From Bradyrhizobium barranii subsp. barranii (GTDB lineage: Bacteria > Pseudomonadota > Alphaproteobacteria > Rhizobiales > Xanthobacteraceae): a DNA stretch of 64,000 nucleotides. Below the pieces are notes generated by a model. That model was not told the DNA's origin, made no database searches, and saw nothing but the letters and a program-made list of their open reading frames with translations. The stretch is from the NCBI RefSeq assembly GCF_017565645.3, contig NZ_CP086136.1, positions 310,001 through 374,000 on the forward strand. Direction: 5' to 3'. Below are positions 45,949-55,614 of the stretch, in pieces; within the stretch, counting starts at the first letter, position 1; each line of letters begins with the position of its first letter. A program made the position numbers and the translations under genes.

Positions 45949-46356
45949 ATGCCCAAATGGCCCGACGACGACGTGATCCTGTTCGACGGCGTCTGCATCT
46001 TCTGCTCGCGCTGGGTCCGCTTTGTTGCCAAGCGCGATACGGCGAAGCGCTTTCGCTTCACGCCGATCCAGTCGGAGTACGGCGCAAAGCTCGCGCGGAC
46101 CTTTGGCATCGATCCTGACGATCCCGACACCAATGCCGTGGTTCACGGCGGAGTGGTCTTTATGAAGTCCGACGCTGCGCTGACCGTGCTGTCGCATCTG
46201 CCGGGATGGAGTTGGGTGCGCGCGTTGTTTGCCGTGCCAAAACTGCTGCGGGACCCCGTGTACAGCCTCGTCGCGCGCAACCGCTATCGCATCTTCGGGA
46301 AGTATGACGCCTGCTTCGTGCCGGATGCGGATTTGCGGGCGCGGGTGATTGAGTGA
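45949..46356 (+). CDS. DCC-family thiol-disulfide oxidoreductase (DUF393)
   Basis: A 135-residue thioredoxin-like protein of the DCC family. The signature DGVCIFCSRWVRFVAKRD holds the redox-active CxxC; the middle GVVFMKSDAAL and C-terminal RNRYRIFGKYDACFVPD are also conserved. No signal peptide is seen. The ATG at 45949 follows AGAGAGACTG; a GTG ten codons earlier lies within a repeat and is rejected. It closes the hydrolase-DUF2269-SDR/DoxX run. DoxX-like and DCC domains also occur fused in other bacteria, supporting a joint redox role. Confidence 0.88.
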   Translation: MPKWPDDDVILFDGVCIFCSRWVRFVAKRDTAKRFRFTPIQSEYGAKLARTFGIDPDDPDTNAVVHGGVVFMKSDAALTVLSHLPGWSWVRALFAVPKLLRDPVYSLVARNRYRIFGKYDACFVPDADLRARVIE

Positions 46357-46368
46357 CGTAGCCGGCGC

Positions 46369-47616
46369 TTACGGCTTGCCTGAAGCCGCCAGCACTTCCT
46401 TCGCCGCGCGCTCTCCGCTGTCCCTGGCCCCGTGCGCCGTCGTGAAGAAGCTTGGCGACGTCGCTTCCCCCGCGAAGAACAGCCGCCCATCCACTGGCGC
46501 AGCCAGCACGGCCCGGTCACCAGCGTGCCCCGGCAGGGCGTGTGAATACGATCCTCTCGCGAAGGGGGCGTGGGCCCAGCGCGACTCGTAGAGCGGCTTG
46601 AGCTTTCGCCTGATGTCGTTGCCGAGAAAGCCTGCGATCTCGTCGATGCTGTGCGCGGCGATGGCGCCGTCGCCGGCGTCTTCCAGCTCGCGGGCGAAGC
46701 TGCCGCCGAAAAAGCCCTCGATGCAGGGCTGGCCGAACGGGCGGATGTGGTAGGTGCCTATCTCGGTGCGCATGGTGGCGCCGCGCAGATTACCCTCTTT
46801 CGGAAAGGCTTCTGCATCGTCGAGCGCCAGCGTCACCTTGTCGTCGACGCCGAGCGGCAGGCCGGCTGCCGCATCGACCTTGGCGGGCAGCGGCGGTGAG
46901 AAGCGGATCGCCTCATCGGCGATGAGATTGGTCGGAACGGTGACGATCACCTTGTCGGCGGTCAGCGTGCCCTGCGATGTCTCGAGGCGGATGCGCTGGC
47001 CGGAATGATCGATCAGCGTGACATTGCAGCCCAAGGCCACCGGGTAGGGGGCGCCATAGGCCACGATCAGTGCGCCATAGCCACGGCGGACGCGCCAGTT
47101 GAGGTCGCTGTCCTCGTAGGCGTCCCAGTCCAGCGTCGACATGTCCTTCAGTTCGCAGCCGTTGATGTAGGTCGAGACGGCGTCGATCATGGGATTCCAG
47201 CGATTGCCGGGATCGAGGCTCAGGCTCGCGGGCTCGTCCTTGCCCTTTTGCGCGGCGTGCCACAGGCGTTCGTAGAACGCGTCCATCGCGCGCATGAAAT
47301 CGTCGCGCTCGGCCTGCGGAAACGCGTTGCCGAAGGCGCGCTCGCGCCAGGGCGGCAGGTCCTTGTTGAGCTCGAGGCCGAGCTGCTTGGCGATTCCGAC
47401 GAAGGAATTCTTGTCGGCGGAGTGCAGCCAGCCGCAGCCGACGTCGAAGGTCACCTCAGGCGAGGCCTGCACGGTCCAGGCGCGTCCGCCAATCCGGTCA
47501 CGCGCCTCCAGCACGATCACGGAGAGGCCGGAGTCAGCCAGCGCATGCGCCGCGCCGAGGCCGGCTGCGCCGGCGCCGATGATCGCGACGTTGACGGAGG
47601 AGGGCAGGGAGGTCAT
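46369..47616 (-). CDS. Flavin monoamine oxidase family protein
   Basis: A 415-residue FAD enzyme. The N-terminal dinucleotide fold is VAIIGAGAAGLGAAHALADSG with EARDRIGGRAWT, which is the amine-oxidase FAD contact. The substrate domain has RVRRGYGALI, and the C-terminal FFAGEATSPSFFTTAHGARDSGERAA binds the flavin again. It would oxidise an amine (polyamine or other) with oxygen or another acceptor. It is convergent with the DCC gene 12 bases away and starts 174 bases from typA's end. Confidence 0.92.
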   Translation of the reverse strand: MTSLPSSVNVAIIGAGAAGLGAAHALADSGLSVIVLEARDRIGGRAWTVQASPEVTFDVGCGWLHSADKNSFVGIAKQLGLELNKDLPPWRERAFGNAFPQAERDDFMRAMDAFYERLWHAAQKGKDEPASLSLDPGNRWNPMIDAVSTYINGCELKDMSTLDWDAYEDSDLNWRVRRGYGALIVAYGAPYPVALGCNVTLIDHSGQRIRLETSQGTLTADKVIVTVPTNLIADEAIRFSPPLPAKVDAAAGLPLGVDDKVTLALDDAEAFPKEGNLRGATMRTEIGTYHIRPFGQPCIEGFFGGSFARELEDAGDGAIAAHSIDEIAGFLGNDIRRKLKPLYESRWAHAPFARGSYSHALPGHAGDRAVLAAPVDGRLFFAGEATSPSFFTTAHGARDSGERAAKEVLAASGKP

Positions 47617-47666
47617 GAGCGGGCTCTAGCACGTTCGCTGGGTGTGCTGAAGTCGCCACGCGCACA

Positions 47667-47774
47667 GCTGTCATCACCCGCGGAAGCGGGTGATCCAGTA
47701 TTCCAGAGACATTTGTGGTTGAACCGATAAGCCGCGGCGTACTGGATGCCCCGGTCAAGCCGGGGCATGACAGC
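47667..47774. repeat. Palindromic repeat, 'gctgtcatcacccgc' type
   Basis: GCTGTCATCACCCGC on the left and CCGGGGCATGACAGC on the right frame tccagta / tactgga and gcggcg motifs, the familiar form of a ~110-base intergenic element. It lies between two minus-strand genes, upstream of the amine oxidase gene and downstream of typA. Confidence 0.8.
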
Positions 47775-47790
47775 GTTGAGAACGGTGGCC

Positions 47791-49617
<1,827 letters not shown>

Positions 49618-49906
49618 GAGTGAGCTTCTTTGCGGTCGGACAATGGGTTAAGCGCGATCTCGCCGGTCGGACCGGGACCTCTTCTCGAAACAACGCTGGA
49701 AGACTGGAAACGGGCGCTTTCCGCCCAAAAAGGGCCGCCCGGCCATCTCGACCAGGCACCCTACGCGTTGCGGCGCAATATATGCAAAAACCGCCAAAAA
49801 ACAATGTGTTCTTTGCTGGTTGGTTGACTGAATTTTGTCCGGGAATCTCCGGGGGTTAGGGTAAATCCAGCACCAAACCGGCCTTTGCTCGGGGACGGGG
49901 CCTCGA

Positions 49907-50683
49907 TCAGCCCTGCACCGAGCCGGGGCTGGTCTCCTCGGTCGGATAGACCCCGCGCAGCACCTCCTCGAAGTGCATCTTCACCGCTTCGTTGCACAGG
50001 CAGGCGCGCAGGCGCAAGCCGTCGAGATTGCGGACCAGGATCGCGCCGCGTCTTGTATCGAGCACGCCCTCGGCCTTGAACGACTGGAGCACGCGGCTCG
50101 CATAGCTGCGGCCGACCCCGAGCAGCGTCGCGAGCTGCTCATGCGTCAGCGGCACGCTGCTCTCGTCGCCGGTCCGCTCCATCGCCGCGATGATCCACTT
50201 GGCCGTACGCTGTTCGATGGAGTGGATGGCGTTGCAGGCGGTGGACTGGAACATCTGCGCCAGCATGCAGTCGGCATAGCGGGCGAAAATGTTGCGCAGC
50301 GAGGCCGAGCGCATCTTGGCAGCTTCCAGCTTGGCGACGTGAATGCGCGCGAATGGTCCGCCGAATTTCACGCAGATGCGGGTATAGGCCGGCAAAAATC
50401 CCTCGCTGACGATGCCGCCCACTGCGCCTTCGCGTCCGACCAGGATGGTCTCGACGTCGCGGCCGTCCTCATTGGGAACGAGAAATGTCGCGAGCGACGG
50501 TCCGCAGGGAAAGTGCACGACCTGGACATCGTCGCCGGGACTGTAGAGCAGCTCGTTGGGCCCGGCGGTGTCCAGGGTGACGTGCGGTGCCAGCAGCGCG
50601 TAGTCAGCCGGACTCAAGCGCCGCAGCAGATTGTTGGCCGGCCGGCTACCGACTTCGGTTGTCTTGCTGATACGCGCGTCCAT
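49907..50683 (-). CDS. Crp/Fnr family transcriptional regulator
   Basis: A 258-residue regulator. The N-terminal cyclic-nucleotide-binding fold (about 25-140) is followed by a long dimer helix and a Crp-type winged helix (LTHEQLATLLGVGRSYASRVLQSFKAEGVL). The Arg-Ser pair of cAMP-CRP phosphate binding is not visible, and there is no FNR-type N-terminal Cys cluster, so the signal is unknown. The tail carries a CLC pair. It is divergent from a lone receiver domain gene with 137 bases between, a site where it may regulate itself and its neighbour. Confidence 0.9.
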   Translation of the reverse strand: MDARISKTTEVGSRPANNLLRRLSPADYALLAPHVTLDTAGPNELLYSPGDDVQVVHFPCGPSLATFLVPNEDGRDVETILVGREGAVGGIVSEGFLPAYTRICVKFGGPFARIHVAKLEAAKMRSASLRNIFARYADCMLAQMFQSTACNAIHSIEQRTAKWIIAAMERTGDESSVPLTHEQLATLLGVGRSYASRVLQSFKAEGVLDTRRGAILVRNLDGLRLRACLCNEAVKMHFEEVLRGVYPTEETSPGSVQG

Positions 50684-50820
50684 CGTAAATCCCCTGCTCT
50701 CCTTTCAACACTAGCGAGGTCCGATCATGGGCTGTGTGCACAAGTGGACAGACGTGAAAAACTGTTCTGTGGTGAGTTTCGTTCCGGGAACCCTCCGATG
50801 CGCTGGGCGCAGGCGTCGGG

Positions 50821-51255
50821 ATGAGGCTATCCTCGATCGGTAAGAACATGCAGCCCTCGATATCCACCATCATGATACCTGCTCCCCCGGACGGCTCGAC
50901 CGGCATGCCCGCCGATGTTCTGATCGTTGAGGACTATCCGATCATTGCGATCGATTTCGAGGATCGCCTGCTCGGATTTGGCGTGAGGAGCGTGCGCACC
51001 GTGGGGTCGGTGGCGCAGGCGCTGGCGGCGATCGCAGCGCGAGCGCCGGATTTCGCGCTACTCGACGTCGAGCTCGGCCGCGAGAAAAGCTTTGCCGTCG
51101 CCGACCGGCTGGCGGCTGCGCAAATTCCCTTCGTCTTCGTGACGGGCTACGGCGCCGAGGATCGGATCGCTCCCGAATTCAAGACGCGGCCGCGGCTGCA
51201 AAAGCCGTGTTCGAGCGAAGCGCTGGAGGCCGCGCTGCGCTCGGGCGGCTCCTGA
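50821..51255 (+). CDS. Stand-alone response regulator receiver domain
   Basis: A protein of up to 144 residues with a CheY-like fold only. LIVEDYPIIAID gives the acidic pair, FALLDVELG the phosphoacceptor Asp, FVTGYG the Thr, and LQKPCSS the Lys. There is no output domain, so it may act by protein contact or as a phosphate sink. The start is uncertain: ATG 50821, 50848 and 50872 all give an intact domain, and none has a strong Shine-Dalgarno. No histidine kinase is nearby. The divergent neighbour is a Crp/Fnr regulator. Confidence 0.87.
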   Translation: MRLSSIGKNMQPSISTIMIPAPPDGSTGMPADVLIVEDYPIIAIDFEDRLLGFGVRSVRTVGSVAQALAAIAARAPDFALLDVELGREKSFAVADRLAAAQIPFVFVTGYGAEDRIAPEFKTRPRLQKPCSSEALEAALRSGGS

Positions 51256-51279
51256 TCGCCCGTCGGCGTTCTCCCGGCT

Positions 51280-52821
51280 TCAGGCAGATTTCGGATCGAG
51301 CGTGGTCGACCACAGCGCGACGTCGGCGCGGTCGCGCAAGGTCACCGTCATCTGGCCGGATGCGCCGTCGATCTTGACGTGACCGAAGAACTGCATGCCC
51401 GCAGACGGCGGCAGGTTCTGGTTGTCCTTGCCCGGCGCTTTGACGAAGCGCACCTCGGGCCCAAAGGTGTTGTCGAGGGCGTTCGGACCGAAGGGACCCG
51501 CATGTAGCGGGCCGGAGACGAATTCCCAGAACGGCTCGAACTCCTGGAATTGCGCCTTGTTCGGATCGTAATAATGCGCGGCGGCGTAGTGCACGTCCGC
51601 GGTCAGCCATACCGTGTTGCTGATCGGCGCCATCTTGATGAAGCGCAGGATGTCGGCGATCTCGAACTCGCGGCCGCGTACCGGGCCGTCGCCCTGCGCA
51701 ATGGCTTCCGATCCGCCCTTCGGCGTGTCCGAGACGACGAGGCTGAGCGGCATGTCGGAGGCGATGACTTTCCATGTGGCGCGCGAGTTGAGGAGGCCGC
51801 GCTTGAGCCAGGCGATCTGGTCCGGGCCGAGGAAGTAGCTGGCGGGCCCGTAAGCGGTTTCGAGATTGGCGCCGTTCGGGCCGCGATAGCTGCGCTCGTC
51901 GAGCATGAACACGTCGAGATGCGGGCCGTAGGAGATCTGGCGATAGACGCGGCCCGGCTCAACGATGCTCTCCTGCATCGGATACATCTCGTGAAAGGCG
52001 CGGCCGGCGCGGGCTGCCAGCAGAGAGATGTCGCGCACCTTGTAGGACGCCGGCAACTCCTTCGACAGCGACCAGTTGTTGGTCACTTCATGGTCGTCCC
52101 ACTGCACGAAGATCGGCACTTCGGCATTGAAGGCGCGGACGTTGTCGTCGGTGAGATTGTATTTGTGCGCGGCGCGGTACTCGTCCAGCGTCTCCGCGAC
52201 CTTGGCCTTCTCGGGGATGGTGACGTTCTTCCAGGTCTTGCCATCGGCGAGCTTCACCTCGGATTCGATCGGACCGTCGGCATAGATCGTGTCGCCGGAA
52301 TGCAGGAAGAAATCCGGGCGATGCTTGCGCATCGCGGAGAAAGTGAACATGCCGCCATCATCGGGATTGATGCCCCAGCCCTGCCCTGCGACATCGCCGC
52401 CCCAGACGAAGCTGACGTCGCGACGGTCGGCCGGCGCGGTGCGGAAGCGGCCGACCACTGGTTCGCCCTCGATCGCGGTATGCGAGAGATCGCGAAAGCG
52501 GACGCGATAGAAGATGTCCTGTCCGCCCGGCAGGTTCTCGATCAGCATCTTCGCGGTGAAGTCGCTCTCCGGCAGCGCCGCGATCGGCGGCAGCGCGCGG
52601 ACATCCCTGAAGGACTCGGTCGTGGCCACCTCGACCAGCATCTGCGATGGCCGGTCAGTGCGCGCCCAGACCACGCCACCGTCGACCGTGACGTCGCCGG
52701 ACTGCACGCCATGCGTAACCGCCGGCCGGTCGGCCGCGCGCGAGAGATGGGGCATCGCGATCACGCCGAGTGCGCCGGCGCTGGTGGTGAGGAAGCGGCG
52801 GCGGGAGAATTTGATGTTCAT
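51280..52821 (-). CDS. phoD: Alkaline phosphatase D (PhoD) family protein
   Basis: A 513-residue Tat-exported metallophosphatase. The signal is KFSRRRFLTTSAGALGVIAM with cleavage near SRAADRP. A Fn3-like N-domain (HGVQSGDVTVDGGVVWARTD) leads into the catalytic PhoD domain. Metal and active-site parts are WGGDVAGQGWG, FFLHSGDTIYADG, WDDHEVTNNW, and WLTADVHYAAAHYY. PhoD enzymes hydrolyse phosphate mono- and diesters in the periplasm using Fe3+/Ca2+. The start at 52821 gives a proper Tat signal; a longer frame reaches into a palindromic repeat. Confidence 0.92.
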   Translation of the reverse strand: MNIKFSRRRFLTTSAGALGVIAMPHLSRAADRPAVTHGVQSGDVTVDGGVVWARTDRPSQMLVEVATTESFRDVRALPPIAALPESDFTAKMLIENLPGGQDIFYRVRFRDLSHTAIEGEPVVGRFRTAPADRRDVSFVWGGDVAGQGWGINPDDGGMFTFSAMRKHRPDFFLHSGDTIYADGPIESEVKLADGKTWKNVTIPEKAKVAETLDEYRAAHKYNLTDDNVRAFNAEVPIFVQWDDHEVTNNWSLSKELPASYKVRDISLLAARAGRAFHEMYPMQESIVEPGRVYRQISYGPHLDVFMLDERSYRGPNGANLETAYGPASYFLGPDQIAWLKRGLLNSRATWKVIASDMPLSLVVSDTPKGGSEAIAQGDGPVRGREFEIADILRFIKMAPISNTVWLTADVHYAAAHYYDPNKAQFQEFEPFWEFVSGPLHAGPFGPNALDNTFGPEVRFVKAPGKDNQNLPPSAGMQFFGHVKIDGASGQMTVTLRDRADVALWSTTLDPKSA

Positions 52822-52857
52822 GGCGGCTTCGCTTTTTGTCTCGTGCGCATCTCGCGT

Positions 52858-52940
52858 CGTCATTCCGGGACGGTCCGAACGACCGGACCCGGAATCTCGA
52901 GATTCCGGACTCGCGCTCCGCGCGCTCCGGAATGACAGCG
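52858..52940. repeat. Palindromic repeat, 'cgtcattccggga' type
   Basis: CGTCATTCCGGGA... and ...TCCGGAATGACAGCG flank a nested ggaatctcgagattcc palindrome. It lies between phoD and the membrane TAXI receptor gene, both on the minus strand, and would be in the phoD leader if they share a transcript. Confidence 0.8.
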
Positions 52941-52986
52941 AAAGCTATACTGAGACAGTATGACGCAGCAATAACGCGGCAGGCGT

Positions 52987-54432
52987 TTACGCGTTGCCGG
53001 CGGCCCTGAATTGCGCGCCTGCGCGCTGCAGGCTTTGCGGCATGGCAAACAGCACGGCCTTGCGGTCGGCGACGGCGGCGTGGAACTGGTCGAGCACGAT
53101 GTTGATGGCGGTGAGCCCGCCCTCTTCGATCGCGCCGTGATCGAAGCAGCGCAGCGTGTCGCGCAGGATTTCGTCAGCCTCGGTTTGCATCTGGTCGAGC
53201 TCGTCGGTCGTCCCGCTCTTGCGCGCCGCCGCGATCAGGTCGAACAGGCGGTCGCGCAAATGGCTGTTGTTGTCGCGCTCGTCCTTCTTCAGGTAGCCCG
53301 CGAACCAGGCGCCGATCGAGCCCATCGCCGAGAGCGCCATCAGGGTCCACCAGATGTAATCGCTGTATTTGTCGAGGAAGGTCTTTTCCTCGCCGTCGAC
53401 GAACGCGGCGGCGCCCGGATGCACGGGGATCACCGCATCCTTGTCGGTGTCGGGCGTCTCGATCTTCGCCGCCATCGGGAATTCCGCCACCAGTTGCTGG
53501 CGCACGGCGAAGAGCTGGCGCGTGAATGCCGCGATGGTGGTATCGGACACCCCTTTGCGCGCCACGATGTGGTGCGAGAAGCTGATGGTCTTGACCTCGT
53601 CATCGGGACGATCGGGCGAGCCGCCATAGGTGCCGGCGGGAATCTCCGATGCTTCGTAGACGGGATGGTTTTGCGCGATCGCGTCCGCGGAATCGATCGC
53701 GAGGAACGTCGGCGTGCCGCTGTCCTTGGCGGAAGCCGCGATCGCATCCGAGGTGATCTTGCTGTTGACGGGGCCGGCTGCGAGATAGGCATCGGCCTTC
53801 TGGGCCTTGATCGCCTCGGCGGCTTCATTGGCCGGGAACTGTATGACCTCGACCTTGGCGGGATCGACGCCGTATTGCTGGAGGATCACCTTGAGCAAAT
53901 TGACGTTGGCCTGGGTTCGGCCGATCACCCCGACGCGATGGCCGGCGAGCTGCGCGATCTTGGTGATCTTCGCGCCCTTCTTCTTGCCCTTGCCGGGCAC
54001 AGACCACAGCACCACGACGTTCTTGCGCAGGGTCGCAACGGCTTGCGCGTTCTTCGGCACGTCGACGTCGCCGCGCACGATGGCGAGATCGACCTTGTTT
54101 TCCGCGAGCGCATCGGCGCTGGCGGTGGCACCGTCGGTCTGGATCGGGCGTAGCCGCACAAAGCTCTTGTGCTGCGCGAAAGCCTGCGTCAGCGCCTGCA
54201 CCACCTTGAGGTCGTCGCTATTGGCCGGACCGACCGCGATCTTCAACGTCACCGGACGCATCGCGAAGTAGTATCCGCCGACGAGCGCGCCGATGATCGC
54301 AAGCACCAGCGCCAGAGACACGAGCGCCGTCTTCCGCGCCGCTGATCGCGGCGAAGGCGGGGTGGGCGCTTCGGCCAGGTCCAATCCCCCGGTCATCGAT
54401 CTCCCAAACAGGCGCTTGAGGCTCAGTTTCAT
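52987..54432 (-). CDS. TAXI-family TRAP-type receptor, membrane-spanning, with C-terminal cytoplasmic tail
   Basis: A 481-residue protein. A basic N-terminus and one membrane helix (about 33-58) precede a TAXI-type periplasmic binding domain (about 60-345; LKIAVGPANSDDLKVV, VDLAIVRGDVDVP, AYLAAGPV, FSHHIVARKGVS). A second helix (about 358-381, YIWWTLMALSAMGSIGAWF) follows, then 100 residues predicted to be cytosolic and helical (EADEILRDTLRCFDHG). TAXI proteins normally deliver ligands such as glutamate to a DctM-type permease; none is present. The double anchor suggests a sensor or a membrane-tethered receptor. Confidence 0.83.
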   Translation of the reverse strand: MKLSLKRLFGRSMTGGLDLAEAPTPPSPRSAARKTALVSLALVLAIIGALVGGYYFAMRPVTLKIAVGPANSDDLKVVQALTQAFAQHKSFVRLRPIQTDGATASADALAENKVDLAIVRGDVDVPKNAQAVATLRKNVVVLWSVPGKGKKKGAKITKIAQLAGHRVGVIGRTQANVNLLKVILQQYGVDPAKVEVIQFPANEAAEAIKAQKADAYLAAGPVNSKITSDAIAASAKDSGTPTFLAIDSADAIAQNHPVYEASEIPAGTYGGSPDRPDDEVKTISFSHHIVARKGVSDTTIAAFTRQLFAVRQQLVAEFPMAAKIETPDTDKDAVIPVHPGAAAFVDGEEKTFLDKYSDYIWWTLMALSAMGSIGAWFAGYLKKDERDNNSHLRDRLFDLIAAARKSGTTDELDQMQTEADEILRDTLRCFDHGAIEEGGLTAINIVLDQFHAAVADRKAVLFAMPQSLQRAGAQFRAAGNA

Positions 54433-54583
54433 CTTGGCCGGCGATTTACACCTGTAATCATAGCAAATTTCTTGTCCCGCGGGGTTACATCTCCGTCATG
54501 GTTAGCGGATGGACGAAATCCGGTCTGAACCAGGGCCATATGCACGGTGTTAGGGTAAAGTTCCCCTGAAAATGGAGGCGATC

Positions 54584-54886
54584 ATGGCAGAGCGGCTGAC
54601 GCCGGAAGCACGCAAGCAGGCACTGGGCGCCATACCGGGCTGGACCGAGGTTCAGGGCCGCGACGCCATCGGGAAGACCTTTGTCTTCAAGGATTTCAAC
54701 GAGGCGTTCGGGTTCATGACCCGCGCGGCGCTGGTTGCCGAGAAAATGGATCACCACCCCGAATGGCGCAACGTCTACAAGACGGTGGAGGTGGTGCTGT
54801 CGACCCATGACGCCGGCGGCGTCACCAAGCTCGACATCGAGCTCGCCAGGACGATGAACACGATCGCCAAGCTGACAGCTACCTGA
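54584..54886 (+). CDS. phhB: 4a-hydroxytetrahydrobiopterin dehydratase
   Basis: A 100-residue pterin-4a-carbinolamine dehydratase that regenerates pterin cofactor for aromatic amino acid hydroxylases and may serve molybdopterin or pterin metabolism otherwise. The PCD motif is [18 protein letters not shown] followed by [13 protein letters not shown], with the two catalytic His in HHP and the later His-Asp. The ATG at 54584 is set by GGAGG six bases before it; an ATG four codons earlier overlaps that Shine-Dalgarno. No phenylalanine hydroxylase gene is seen. A DUF1232 gene follows in the same direction 91 bases later. Confidence 0.92.
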   Translation: MAERLTPEARKQALGAIPGWTEVQGRDAIGKTFVFKDFNEAFGFMTRAALVAEKMDHHPEWRNVYKTVEVVLSTHDAGGVTKLDIELARTMNTIAKLTAT

Positions 54887-54977
54887 CACCTTGCGAGGAT
54901 CGGCTGCATCCCCATGTTGTGATCAGCAGGAGATGCGGCCATCTGCCGCCCCTGGCTGAACGGGGAGTTTGTCGAAC

Positions 54978-55361
54978 ATGGCTGCCGAACACAGCGTCGG
55001 CTTCGAGCCGGCCGATCGGCTCGCGGAGGATCATGAGAGCGTGCGCCGCCGTTTCTGGCGCAAGCTGAAGCGTGTCGCCGTGCAATTGCCGTTCGCGGAA
55101 GACCTGCTCGCGGCTTATTACTGTGCGTTTGACCGGCAGACGCCGCGCCATGTCCAGGCGTCGCTGCTCGGAGCGATCGCCTATTTCATCCTGCCGTTCG
55201 ATTTCGTCCCCGACGTGATGCCGATCCTCGGCTTCACCGATGACGCCGCCGTGCTCGCCACCGCCATCCGCATGGTCGCCAGCCACATCACGACGGAGCA
55301 CCGCGAAGCCGCCCGCGCCGTGCTGAAGCGCGGGGTGGATGGTGCGGAGGCGGCGCAGTAG
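54978..55361 (+). CDS. YkvA family (DUF1232) protein
   Basis: A 127-residue membrane-associated protein. The DUF1232 motif LLGAIAYFILPFDFVPDVMPILGFTDDAAVLATAIRMV spans about residues 65-105, and the first half is basic-amphipathic (FWRKLKRVAVQLPFAEDLLAAYY). The family is widespread and uncharacterised. GGGGAG precedes ATG 54978; an in-frame TTG three codons upstream is rejected. A palindromic repeat follows. Confidence 0.9.
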   Translation: MAAEHSVGFEPADRLAEDHESVRRRFWRKLKRVAVQLPFAEDLLAAYYCAFDRQTPRHVQASLLGAIAYFILPFDFVPDVMPILGFTDDAAVLATAIRMVASHITTEHREAARAVLKRGVDGAEAAQ

Positions 55362-55395
55362 GCGTTGTTGGCGACACGCCGTGGCCACGTCCACC

Positions 55396-55567
55396 GCTGT
55401 CATTCCCCGCGACCCGGCTACGCCAAGGCTTCGCCGGGGTTGCGGTCCAGGGCAGCCGAAGCTTTAGCGTAGGCGGCAGGCGGGGAATCCAGTACGCCGC
55501 GGCCTCTCGATTCAATCACTGACGTCACGGAGTACTGGATCGCCCGGTCAAGCCGGGCGATGACAGC
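55396..55567. repeat. Palindromic repeat, 'gctgtcattccccgc' type, with internal insertion
   Basis: GCTGTCATTCCCCGC and GCGGGGAAT-like arms, then AATCCAGTACGCCGCGG and the closing GGGCGATGACAGCG, span 172 bases, longer than the ~108-base copy at 47667. The extra part (about 55415-55475, gcttcgccggggttgcgg...) looks like a second element inside. It lies between convergent DUF1232 and TAXI genes. Confidence 0.75.
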
Positions 55568-55614
55568 GAGTGTGTGAGTGCCGCTTGCGACACCATCGGC
55601 CGCAATGCCGCTCG

